NCBI GenBank assembly: GCA_934045905.1
Contig: OW203763.1
Location: 40,764,724 to 40,828,723 of the forward strand
DNA from: Leuctra nigra
Taxonomy: Eukaryota; Arthropoda; Insecta; Plecoptera; Leuctridae
Direction of reading: 5' to 3'
DNA length: 64,000 nucleotides
Shown here: in pieces, positions 31,483-40,577 of the stretch
Numbering within the stretch: the first letter of the stretch is position 1
Layout of the letters: each line of letters opens with the position of its first letter
Position numbers and translations under genes: made by a program
The notes under the pieces: model-generated
Seen by the model: the letters and a program-made list of their open reading frames with translations, nothing else
Told to the model about the DNA's origin: nothing
The model's database searches: none

Positions 31483-34176
31483 CTAGATGTTCAGCGCATC
31501 TATTGGTCTAGGATACTTGTCCCAGGGATTAGTTGTTATTTTGCTGAGTGCGGCAATCAGTGGGTTGTCGTGGTCGGCGAGTTGCTCGTAGAACTTGATG
31601 TTCAGTCTCAACATGTGTTGTGTGAGTAGTTCTGCGTCAACTTGGCGGTGTATGTCTGCGGTTCGGACGTACATCGGCAATCCCAAAGCCAGACGGAATG
31701 CCTTGTTCTGGACCCGTTGAAGTTTGTCCCGAAGTAGTTTGGCACATCCGCTCCAGATGGGGCAGGCGTACGTGATCGTCGGACGGACGATTGCCGAGTA
31801 GACTCGCGTCTTCACCGCGACACTCATCGACTTCGAGCGAAGGAGAGGGTAGAGGCCGGCCATCTTGCGCGCCGCTTTCTGCTGAACGAACTCGACGTGG
31901 GCTCGCCAGTTCAGCTTGCTGTCTAGCTTTACCCCAAGGTAAAGGCTGTTCGGCTGCCAGATGATCTCTTGCCCGTCAAGTTTCAGCTCCGGTGTGTGTT
32001 TGAGGCGGCGGCGAGTGAAGAGAGTGGCGGTGGTCTTAGTCGCGTTCAGCTCAATCCTCCAAGCCGAGTACCATTTGGACAGCACGTTGAGGGCGTTCTG
32101 AAGCCTCCTCTCGAGGAACTCTCCTTTGCCGGACTGCGCGATGATGGCTCCATCGTCGGCGTAGAACGCTAGGTCGATGTTCTTGATGTTAGTCGGCACG
32201 TCGTTCAGGTAGGTGTTGAAGAGGAATGGCCCGAGGATGGACCCCTGGGGCACTCCGGCGGTCACCGGTCTTGTGGTGGATCTCTCTTCTCGGAGACTGA
32301 CGTGGAACGATCTTCTCGTCAAGTACCTGGCGATGAAGTTCACCAGGTAGTTGGGGAAGCCCTGCGCAATCATCTTGCACAGCAGTCCCGTGTGCCACAC
32401 TCTGTCGAAAGCCTTAGCCACGTCTAGGAAGACAACTCCTGTTGACTTTCCGTGGTTAAAGCCATGGGTTATCTTGTCGACTACGCGTAGAAGCTGATGG
32501 TTGGTTGAGTGTTCGCTTCGGAAGCCGAACTGCTGGTCGATGAAGGTGTTGTGTGACCTAGCATGATCTTCAAGGCGTCGCAGAACCACTTTCTCCAGCA
32601 ACTTGGACAGGCATGAAAGTAGGCTGATAGGCCTGTAGTTGCTTGGGTTCTTCAGTGGTTTGCCGGGCTTGGGGAAAACGACAACCTTGGCCTCCTTCCA
32701 GATGGCTGGAAAGTGTTGCTTGCGCAGGCACGCGTTGAATATGTCGACAAGACGCCGAGCTGCGGCTGATGGCAGGTTCTTGATGACGACATTCATGATG
32801 CCGTCAGCTCCTGGCGCTTTGCCACTCTCCAGTTTGGTGGCGTAGTCGGCAACCTCGGCTATCGTGCAGACTTCGACGTTGCGCTCTTCTGCTTCTGGAA
32901 GGTGTCTTGCCAGGTGGGACGCTCCCATGGTTTCGATCTGGGCAGTGAAGGCGTTGGCAGGATTCGGCTTAAATTGATCTTCCAAGGATTCGGAGAGTAC
33001 CTCGGCTTTATCCTGCGTGCTGCACGCGAGGTGTGTCTTGCCCTGGATGGGTGGGCTGGGCTCTGGTCGGTTAGTGAGTCGACGCGTCATCCTCCAGATG
33101 GAGTTGTCCGCCTCCTTGGGCTGAGACACAGCTTTCTCCCACTTCTCGGATCGATGTTCGGCTACCAATTGTTTGATCAACTTCGCCAGGCGGTTGTATC
33201 GTGCTCGAAGATCTGGAGTCCTATGCTGCTGCCATAGACGACGTGCCCGATTCTTCTCGGCGATGGAAGCTGTGATACCCGGTGGTAGATCATAGATGGA
33301 GCAGCGCTTTGGAGTCGAAAGCGGAACCGATGCAGCTACTGCGTCTTGAACAGCCTTGGTGAAGTGGCTTGCGGCCTCGTCGATCTCTTCTCTGGAGGTA
33401 ATCGGAGGAGGTGACTCTAGAACGAGTCTAGAGGCCTCAGCAGCAAACGTCTCCCAGTCGGCCTTGCGGTAGCAACGTCTCGGTATTGGTAAGAAGACGG
33501 GAATCTCATCCCCGATGGTGATTCGGACCGGGTTGTGGTCCGAGGAGAGAGCCGTCAATGTCTCCAACTCGATCGAGTGAGCGATGTTCTTCATGATGAC
33601 GATGTCCAGCACGTCCGGGCGTTGGTTTCCCATGTAGTGAGTCGGCTCTCGCGGACCGATCACGATGAAATCCGATCGTCTCGAGTGCGCGAGCAGCCGG
33701 GCGCCTTTGTCGTTTCCACGTCGCGAATTCCATGCCGAGCTTTTCGCATTCAGATCGCCGCAGATGATCGTCGGCTTGTCGGTGTCGAGGAGAGCGTCCA
33801 AGTCCTTCATGTGCAGGCGGGTGTTCGGAGCGGAGTACACAGCGATGAGTCTGGTAGGACCGCTCGCCGTGTGGATCTCGACGCCCGTCGCTTCCAGAGC
33901 CTGCAGTGGTGGTAGAACAAGCTCGTGGTGTCGGTGTCGGGTGTTGACGACAATGGCGGTGCCGCCACAAGGATGGACTCCCTGTTGCGGTCGGTCAGTC
34001 CTGTTTAATTTGCAGTTCGCCATGCGGAAGCGGTGTCGGGTTTGGAAGTGTGTTTCCGAGACCATGACAGCGGCAGTGTTTTCTTGCTCCATGAAGTGGG
34101 CAAGCTCGTCTCTGCGGGTGGGCAGCCCGTTGGCGTTCCACATGGCGAGGATCGTCGTCCGCTTATTTGTTGGCAT
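31483..34176 (-). CDS. Jockey-type ORF2: apurinic-type endonuclease plus reverse transcriptase
   Basis: 897 residues. The N-terminal endonuclease (about 1-230) shows WNANGL, SETHFQ, CGDLNAKSSAWNS and SDHNPV, the acidic and His residues of the APE-like fold. The reverse transcriptase (about 480-760) shows FPKPGKPLKNPSNYRPISLL, FLDVAKAFDRVWH, GVPQGSILGPFLFN and the catalytic FYADD. A C-terminal helical region contains CPIWSGCAKLLRDKLQRVQN. The enzyme nicks the target and primes cDNA synthesis there. Length and order are normal for the jockey clade and all catalytic motifs are present, so no defect is visible. Confidence 0.95.
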   Translation of the reverse strand: MPTNKRTTILAMWNANGLPTRRDELAHFMEQENTAAVMVSETHFQTRHRFRMANCKLNRTDRPQQGVHPCGGTAIVVNTRHRHHELVLPPLQALEATGVEIHTASGPTRLIAVYSAPNTRLHMKDLDALLDTDKPTIICGDLNAKSSAWNSRRGNDKGARLLAHSRRSDFIVIGPREPTHYMGNQRPDVLDIVIMKNIAHSIELETLTALSSDHNPVRITIGDEIPVFLPIPRRCYRKADWETFAAEASRLVLESPPPITSREEIDEAASHFTKAVQDAVAASVPLSTPKRCSIYDLPPGITASIAEKNRARRLWQQHRTPDLRARYNRLAKLIKQLVAEHRSEKWEKAVSQPKEADNSIWRMTRRLTNRPEPSPPIQGKTHLACSTQDKAEVLSESLEDQFKPNPANAFTAQIETMGASHLARHLPEAEERNVEVCTIAEVADYATKLESGKAPGADGIMNVVIKNLPSAAARRLVDIFNACLRKQHFPAIWKEAKVVVFPKPGKPLKNPSNYRPISLLSCLSKLLEKVVLRRLEDHARSHNTFIDQQFGFRSEHSTNHQLLRVVDKITHGFNHGKSTGVVFLDVAKAFDRVWHTGLLCKMIAQGFPNYLVNFIARYLTRRSFHVSLREERSTTRPVTAGVPQGSILGPFLFNTYLNDVPTNIKNIDLAFYADDGAIIAQSGKGEFLERRLQNALNVLSKWYSAWRIELNATKTTATLFTRRRLKHTPELKLDGQEIIWQPNSLYLGVKLDSKLNWRAHVEFVQQKAARKMAGLYPLLRSKSMSVAVKTRVYSAIVRPTITYACPIWSGCAKLLRDKLQRVQNKAFRLALGLPMYVRTADIHRQVDAELLTQHMLRLNIKFYEQLADHDNPLIAALSKITTNPWDKYPRPIDALNI

Positions 34177-35668
34177 TTGCGGTTGCGAGGGTCGCGGCGA
34201 TGGTGACGAGGCTCGGCAGAAGCTGCGTCAAGGCAAGGATGAGTGGGCTCAAGTCAGCAAGCAGGGCGGTCAGCTGGCCCATGATGTTGCTGAGGTCTGT
34301 CTTGTCAGAGGCGGTGGTGTTGGTCTGGTCTGTTGTTGATTCTGGTGTTGGTTCTGCGCCAGTGGCTACCGCGTAGCTGCATCCCTTGCGTGTTCGGGAG
34401 TCAGATCGTTGGTTTGTCTGCGGCCGAGTCGGTCGTTGGTCCCGCCGGATGTTGTCGGCATTCTCTCGCGTCTGATGTTCACGCTGGATATTCCTCTGCG
34501 GAGCGGCGAACTTGTTCTGCGTGAGGTACGGGCAACCTCGGTAGCTCGCGGGATGTGCGCCAGAGCAGTTGACGCATGTCGCCGGCACTTCTCGAGTTCG
34601 GTCGCACCTCTTTGCATCATGTTCTCCGCCGCAGATGACGCAGCGGAGCTTCTGATGGCAAAGAGCTGCAGTGTGTCCCAGGCGCTGGCAAGCGAAGCAC
34701 ATTATCGGTCGAGCTGCGCTGCGCACTGTCTCGACTGACACACGGCAGTGCATCATGGTCTTGATGGACGTGGTGTCGGCACGTGGCTTCCCTGTCTCCG
34801 TGGCCAGGACCACCTTGAACAGGGGAAACAGCTCCTTCTTGTTGGCGTGAGATAAGAGCTGCGAGATGGTCTGCACTTTCATCCCAAGTGCTGTGAGTTC
34901 GTCTGCGATGTCCGCCGTCACTGCGTTGATCGGTAGCCCCCGCAGAACGAAGACTTGGGGCTTCGCGTGCTTGCCCGGGAAGGTGTGGTACTCAGTTCCG
35001 CGGGCGTCGAGTGCGTCAGTCAGTGCACGGTAGTCTTCGGGATGCGCCAAGCTCACCTTGACGGCCGAGCCGGTCGGTTTCAGCACATATTGATGCTTTG
35101 TGCAGCTGTCGATAAGCGCTACCAGCTCTTGATGCGAGTCCAAGAGCTGGATAATCACTGGCGGCACCTTGTACTGACGGGGCTCCACCACTTGTTGGTG
35201 ATGTGTAGTGGACCCCCCGTCAGTTGCAAGATCTTTTAGCGCATCGAAGGTGTTGGCCACCGGGATGTCGCTAGTCGGCTTCATCGGTTGCGTCTGGTCC
35301 GAGTCGATGCGTCGCTTGAAGTTTTTGACTGGCAGGAAGCCAGAGTCATCGTCGCTCTCGTCGCTGGTATGCGGAGAGATGGTATGGGCGGCGCGGGTGT
35401 TGGAAGAGCCCGAGGGCTGCTCGTTCGGCTGTTCCTTCCGAGGCGTGGTCTTTTGGTTGCGGTGATCATTGGCCCCTTCCGGTGAGAGGAGCTGTTTGCG
35501 TTTCGTGCCCGTCGGCGGGACATTGGCGATGGCACCGGTGGCTTGCTGTGAAGCCTGCATGTTCATGCCCTGTTCAGGGCGCACTGTGACCTTGAACCGG
35601 CTGAGCGTCCGTGACACGGCTTTCAAGGCTGTAATTTGCCAGTAGGCGGCAAAGCGCGCACTTGTCAC
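34163..35668 (-). CDS. Jockey-type ORF1 (Gag-like, zinc knuckles)
   Basis: 501 residues. The N-terminal third is hydrophilic and low-complexity (GSSNTRAAHTISPHTSDESD). A central region contains VPPVIIQLLDSHQELVALID-type sequence. Three zinc-knuckle-like motifs follow: CFACQRLGHTAALCH, CVICGGEHDAKRC and CVNCSGAHPASYRGC. This is the standard nucleic-acid-binding Gag-like protein of jockey-clade elements, expected to package the element RNA. Its stop overlaps the ORF2 start by 14 nt (AATGCCAACAAATAA), so ORF2 is probably translated by reinitiation or another coupled mechanism. The M at 35668 is the first in frame. Confidence 0.9.
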   Translation of the reverse strand: MTSARFAAYWQITALKAVSRTLSRFKVTVRPEQGMNMQASQQATGAIANVPPTGTKRKQLLSPEGANDHRNQKTTPRKEQPNEQPSGSSNTRAAHTISPHTSDESDDDSGFLPVKNFKRRIDSDQTQPMKPTSDIPVANTFDALKDLATDGGSTTHHQQVVEPRQYKVPPVIIQLLDSHQELVALIDSCTKHQYVLKPTGSAVKVSLAHPEDYRALTDALDARGTEYHTFPGKHAKPQVFVLRGLPINAVTADIADELTALGMKVQTISQLLSHANKKELFPLFKVVLATETGKPRADTTSIKTMMHCRVSVETVRSAARPIMCFACQRLGHTAALCHQKLRCVICGGEHDAKRCDRTREVPATCVNCSGAHPASYRGCPYLTQNKFAAPQRNIQREHQTRENADNIRRDQRPTRPQTNQRSDSRTRKGCSYAVATGAEPTPESTTDQTNTTASDKTDLSNIMGQLTALLADLSPLILALTQLLPSLVTIAATLATANANK

Positions 35669-36562
35669 ACACTCGCGAGAAAACGGTCACTTCACTTCAC
35701 TCGCGAGTTTAATTAGCGGCACACTTGGACTTTGAATGAAGCACTGTTCACTGTTCACTGTTCGAGTTTTCCGATAGCACCATTTCACAAGATCCGTCGT
35801 AAGGTGTCTGTAAGGATCGTCGTCGTCGTATGACTACCTGCTCCCGGAGCGAGCTGGAGCAGTACGGAGCACCCAATGGAAAACGCCATAAGCAACATTG
35901 AGCGGGGTCAGCGATTGGATGGATGACCATTCAACTCAGTCCTGCCAGTTGCTGCCGTTGGACCAGAGAGACTGGGGTGGTAGGGGGTTAGTGTAACGAC
36001 ATCCCTCCACCTGTTATCAGTCTCTCGACGGGCGTTACACCGTCCTTGGGATGGGACGTTAAATTTATCTAATTTATTATATTTTATTTTTCTTGCCAAG
36101 GACATTACAGTATATTAAAATACAATGTATAGGCAAAGTCTTTAAAACTACACTTAAAATTAATACATTAAGAAGCAATTCTTAACAGTCAACACAATTA
36201 AAATTAATACATATAAAATAAGACGAGATAAACGAATTTAAAAACAGCATTTGTGATCTCTACAAACTTTATTAAATTCATCAATTGTATAGATTCCCTT
36301 CTTAATTAAAAATAATTTTACTGTTGTTTTAAAAGTTTCATTACTTTGTATAGTCCTAATACAGTGTGGCAGTCTATTAAATAGCATGCTACCTTTATAC
36401 CGTACATCCATTTCAAACAATGAAGTGTTATGTTTCCGATTTCTAACATTATTTTTATCCCTTGTGTTATAATTATGAATATCACTATTTTTGTCGTATA
36501 TGTTGTGATATTATTTTTTGTATGTATTAATAATTCACAAATATAAAGGCTTGGCAGTGTAA

Positions 36563-36804
36563 AGCCCCATTTACACGGTAAAATTTCCTGTAAAATCTTT
36601 TATAAAATCTTTTCGTAAAATCTTTTCGTAAAATCTTTTACAGAAATAGAACATGTTTTATATCATAAAAGGTTTTACACAACCCTTTTACAAAACATTT
36701 TACGAAGATTTACCATCAAATTGGCTTGTTTACACGGTAAAATTTCTTTTACGAAAAGATTTTATAAAAGATTTTACAGGAAATTTTACCGTGTAAATGG
36801 GGCT
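36563..36804. mobile_element. TAA-duplicating hairpin MITE, 242 bp
   Basis: Ends AGCCCCATTTACACGG and CCGTGTAAATGGGGCT. The inverted arms extend ~50 bp with repeated TAAAATCTTTT. TAA lies on both sides (36560-36562 and 36805-36807). Inserted in the RT pseudogene. Confidence 0.85.
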
Positions 36805-37885
36805 TAAGTACTCCTAGTTTCTTAAATAGAGGCCTACAGTGGAATCTTCTCCATTTCTTAAACAAAATTCTTAAAGCATATTTTTGGACAATAAATATTT
36901 TGTTACAATAGGGACTCCCACCCCAAAAGATTATCCCATATCTAATTAATGATTCAAAGTAACCGTGGTAAATGTTTTTCATTAGACTTAAATCAAACTG
37001 ATCTTTTAAGATCCGTAGAGCAAAGTTAGCCTTAGTCAGCCTGCCATGTAGCCCATTTATGTGCTCATGCCAGTTCATTACACTGTCTATCTGCACTCCC
37101 AAAAACTTTGTAAAATTAATTGCATTAATGTATTGGGTACCAATCACAATCATTGGCGTATCCACATCTAGTCTCGTTGCATGTGAATTTCTGAAAACAA
37201 TCAAGTTAGTCTTATCATTATTTAATACCAATCTATTTGTTAAAAACCACTCTTTTGCAGCCACTACGGCTGTATTCATATTCTGTTCTCTTTCATACTA
37301 CCACCTATTGCAATTAGAGTAGTGTCATCGGCGAATTTTGTTATTTTGATATTTGATAGGTTATCAGCCAGATCGTTCATATATAATATGAATAACAGTG
37401 GCCCTAGAACTGACCCCTGTGGAATTCCTGACGATATATTACCTCTATTTGACTGAATAGTTTGTATCGATCCATCATTTAGAGTGTGGTTTATTTCCAC
37501 CATTCGCTGTCTATTATGGAGATAAGAATCAATTAATTTCTTTGCATTATCTCTAATACCCATCTTATCCAATTTTATCAATAGCATAGAGTGGTCCAGA
37601 CAATCAAATGCTTTTTGCAAATCACAGTAGAGCCCTAGTGTGAATTGCTTACTGTCCATTGATTCTAGAATAAATGCAACGCTATCATTTATTGCATCAG
37701 CCGTTGACTTTTTACTTCTGAATCCAAATTGATTGTCTTTTTTAATAGAATGTTTATTTAGAAAATCTTCAAGCCTTCGCTTGATCACATTTTCATATAT
37801 CTTTGAGAAAATTGTTAATAAAGAAAGGGGTCTATAGTTTCCCATTGTAGACTTATCCCCTTTGTTTTTATACAGTGGCTTCACT

Positions 37886-38565
37886 CATAGGCGTGCGCAG
37901 GAGAAATCATTAGGGGGGGCCAACATAGGCGCCGGCAGGATTAATGACAGGGGGGTAAAGTCCAAGGAAAAAAATTGACGCGGGTTAAGGGGGGTGTGGG
38001 GGGCGGGCCCCCCACCTTGCCCCGCAGGGCGTTTTTTGGATTTTTGACACTTTGAAATCAATTTTGAGACATTCTGAGGAGCATTTTCTTTACATTTTTT
38101 TTTAATTTTACACACCTTTTCACTACAATCTCAAAACCTGGTCCGGCAGAGCGTTTTAGTATTTTGGGCACTTCCAAATGAATTTGAGACGTTTTAAGGT
38201 GCATTTTGTTCCCAAAACTTAATTTTTTCACGACATAAAGATATAAATTGATATGAAAGGGTGTTCGGGGGCACAGCCCCCAGGAAAATATTATCTGAAG
38301 GTCATACATCATATTAGAGCAATTTTGAGGCATATTAAAAAGAAATTCTTATGGGAAAAAACTAGAAATTCATGAAAAATCGTGTTTTTGGAAAGTACAT
38401 TGTTTTCCAAAATTTTGAACCCATTTAAACCCATTTGAACCCATTTAAAACAAAATTTTGACACTATGAGGACCACATTTTATAATTTTTTAGTTGAGGC
38501 TGACCCATTAGGGGAGCCCAGGCCCCCCCCGGCCCCCCCCCCCCCCCCCCGTGCGCACGCCTATG
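37886..38565. mobile_element. hAT-type MITE with poly-C tract, TSD GCTTCACT
   Basis: Ends CATAGGCGTGCGCA and TGCGCACGCCTATG, with an exact 8-bp duplication at 37878-37885 and 38566-38573. It carries ~22 C near the right end and the 'ccttgccccgcaggg' block. It interrupts the RT codons IVKP of the retrotransposon relic, whose frame resumes exactly when element and one duplication are removed. Confidence 0.93.
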
Positions 38566-38615
38566 GCTTCACTATTGCTATCTTTAGATAGTTCGGAAAT
38601 GTACCTTCATTGATT

Positions 38616-40238
38616 GATTGGTTGATTAGATTTGAAAGCAAAGATTTTATTGGGCGAGGGCGCAGGGCGAGGGCTGCTGCTATACCAGCAGGGCGCAGGG
38701 AGCTAACGACTCACTCGCTTGACATCCCTAGTTACGAATCCTCATCCAACTTCACCTCCGATATAATGGCGCATCGTCAAAGGAGCAGAGTTGTTGAGGC
38801 GGCAGTAGGACTACCAGTCCTGTAACGCCATAACAACAAAAAAACAAAAAAACAAGGAGAAGTAACATAACATAACTAATAGAAAAATATTGTACACACA
38901 CAGAGCTTAGTATTTATCAAATTACTCGTTTGTTCATAATAACATTATCTATAGTACGTTTTGAATAAAGTTTGAGTATAATTTAGTTATTTGAGTTAAA
39001 ATTGATCATCATATTTTCTTCTTTATTAAATGAACTGCGTTTTTCTGAACACATCCGGCACTTGAAAAATGTTTGTCTTATAAAGCGATTTTTATCATTT
39101 TTTTAATATAAAAAACACGTTTTTGAAAAAAGTGTACTTAGACAGTTTCTTCTCCAGGCCCACAATATGTTCCTTGGGTCGTTCTTGGCCTGTCAATACC
39201 AAGGTATTTGCATAGACAATAATAATACCTGTTGGTTGATTGTGAAATATTTTCTACATTGATAGCTAATATGTGGACATTATACGAAAAGTTATGAGAT
39301 AAGTAAGCGATCGTTTTGGTTCATTATATAGGAACCCGCCTCAAGAAACTGATTTCTATTGTGTCGTAAGTTTTTGATTATTTTTATGTTTAATGTTTTA
39401 TGAAATTTCGATTTGTACTTGAGGGGTGGGCTAAAGTTCAGCTAAAGTATCTACTGTTAGATGAAGTTTTATGCGCATGTAAATGTTATGTGTCATTTAC
39501 TACAAAACTTTTCAAGATATAAAAATGTCAAGGTTATTTTATTTTAATTAGAAAAGCAGTTGTCACAATGCAAATAAGGAGCAACACAATTCAGAAAAAT
39601 GCGTTAATTTTTAGATGTTTCATGAAGTTAATTTAGAAATAGAAATAGGATTTTATAAATTGTGTCCTGCTAAAAATATATAGTCCCGTTTTGTACTTTG
39701 AGAAAAATGAGACCTATAAGTAAAATTCAGTAGGTTAGGGGCAGATTTTGTACTTTGATAATTTTATTATAAACTATATCGATTCAGTAGGCAAACATTG
39801 CTACAAGAATAATAAAAATAAATTTGTATCGACTCGTATGAACACAAATTGTGTAAAATGTTTTGAAGCCGTTAGCACTCCACAGTTGTTTCTGTCGTAT
39901 CTGGCGTACATATACTAGTTCCGAACACGGTGCGCTTGAGGGGGTCTGCGGTCGTGGAGGCAACTACCCGTGCATTACGCATAGCGCCGGCAAACTCGAT
40001 ACTCGATACGAGACTTGCAGCAGAACCTCTGGACTCTGTAACCAGCATGATTTACTTCATTGCGCCTTCGGGCAACAAACCTTCAACTCTCACGGCCAAT
40101 TCGACCCTCTTTTTGATTTAGTTTTGAGCAGTAGTTTTGATCAATGCCATATAATTCATCTGTAGAGAATAACTAACAACTCAACTGTTGATTATCGATG
40201 TTTATGAACTAGGTACACAATCTTTTTGGATGGGTCAC
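38616..40238. other. Stretch without a recognised gene
   Basis: 38640-38825 is GC-richer (GGCGAGGGCGCAGGG...) with a 71-residue open frame of no recognisable content; it may be a diverged SINE. The rest is AT-rich. A block at about 39860-40120 has balanced composition and an open frame with no domain. Confidence 0.4.
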
Positions 40239-40569
40239 CAGGCCCGTAGGAACTACTTTCATCATGGGGGGGATTGCGACATCCGGAAGGGGGGAGTGGG
40301 GGGGCGAATCTCCCCAGTTTTAGCCCCGCAGGGCGTTTTTTTAGAATTTAAACCAGTTAAAAGTGATTCTGGGGCTTAAAACTGCACAAACTGAAGCAAA
40401 AAACCCTCCAACTGTTGCCCCGCAGGGCGTTTTTTTAAAGAATTTAAACAATTTTTAAATGATTTTTGGACACTAAACGTAATTTTGTATGGTGAATGGG
40501 GGGTCAGCCTGCTCGAGTGGGGGGGGGGGGATAATCCCCCCCCATCCCCCCCCCCTTCCTACGCGCCTG
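40239..40569. mobile_element. hAT-type MITE with G/C tracts, TSD TGGGTCAC
   Basis: Ends CAGGCCCGTAGGAA and TTCCTACGCGCCTG, with exact 8-bp duplications at 40231-40238 and 40570-40577. The G and C runs and the repeated GCCCCGCAGGGCGTTTTTT block resemble those in the MITEs at 16060 and 37886. 331 bp, no coding. Confidence 0.92.
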
Positions 40570-40577
40570 TGGGTCAC

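Larger units (their letters stand above)
31350..35829 (-). mobile_element. Full-length jockey-type non-LTR retrotransposon, both ORFs intact
   Basis: A 4480-bp element on the - strand: 5' untranslated region 35829-35669, ORF1 35668-34163, ORF2 34176-31483, and a ~133-bp 3' untranslated region ending ...GACGATCTTGA without a poly(A) tail. It is flanked by ATGACTAC at 31342-31349 and 35830-35837. Both frames are uninterrupted, so it may still be active. Its GC content is well above that of its surroundings. Confidence 0.92.
30374..35888. mobile_element. TAA-duplicating MITE (PIF/Harbinger-like) split by jockey elements
   Basis: Ends TGGCGTTTTCCATTGGG and CCCAATGGAAAACGCCA, flanked by TAA at 30371-30373 and 35889-35891. 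The undisturbed 5S sequence predicts exactly one TAA, which confirms the duplication. The element is about 475 bp once the jockey insertions are removed. GGAGC/GCTCC motifs recur inside (GGGAGCGAG, CTCCCGGAGCGAG). The 3-bp duplication fits PIF/Harbinger. No transposase. Confidence 0.8.
30317..36065 (+). mobile_element. 5S-rRNA-derived SINE, split by nested insertions
   Basis: The left part (30317-30373) carries CTCGGTTCTCGTCAGATTAC, and the right part (35889 onward) carries TTAAGCAACATTGAGC, then GGGGTCAGCGATTGGATGG and ATGACC. Together they align without gaps to the middle of 5S rRNA, covering the internal promoter A box, intermediate element and C box. Beyond the 5S part, a tail runs to 'gggatgggacgttaaattt', a 3' module, so this is a retroposon (SINE3-like architecture) and not a plain 5S pseudogene. 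A TAA-flanked MITE interrupts it at GAGGT|TAA|GCAAC. Confidence 0.75.
36110..38615 (-). pseudogene. 5'-truncated, broken non-LTR retrotransposon (RT fragment)
   Basis: On the - strand an RT begins at about 38615 (GTFPNYLKIA), is cut by a MITE (37886-38565), and continues at 37884-37276: KPLYKNKGDKSTMGNYRPLS, LYCDLQKAFDCLDHSMLL, GIPQGSVLGPLLFILYMNDL, KFADDT. After a frameshift it goes on at 37279-36805 (FLTNRLVLNNDKTNLIVF, FTKFLGVQIDS). A second MITE (36563-36804) splits the tail, and the C-terminus decays at 36555-36238 (GSMLFNRLPHCIRT). The endonuclease region is missing through truncation. The RT resembles CR1/jockey-type non-LTR elements; exact clade not assigned. Non-functional. Confidence 0.85.

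Noticed and set aside
32900..35540. Many open frames on the + strand opposite the jockey element
   Set aside because: Shadows of the GC-rich ORF1 and ORF2 on the - strand.
39863..40165. 100-residue open frame in a region of balanced composition
   Set aside because: No domain, no splice context, and a second frame is open over the same bases.
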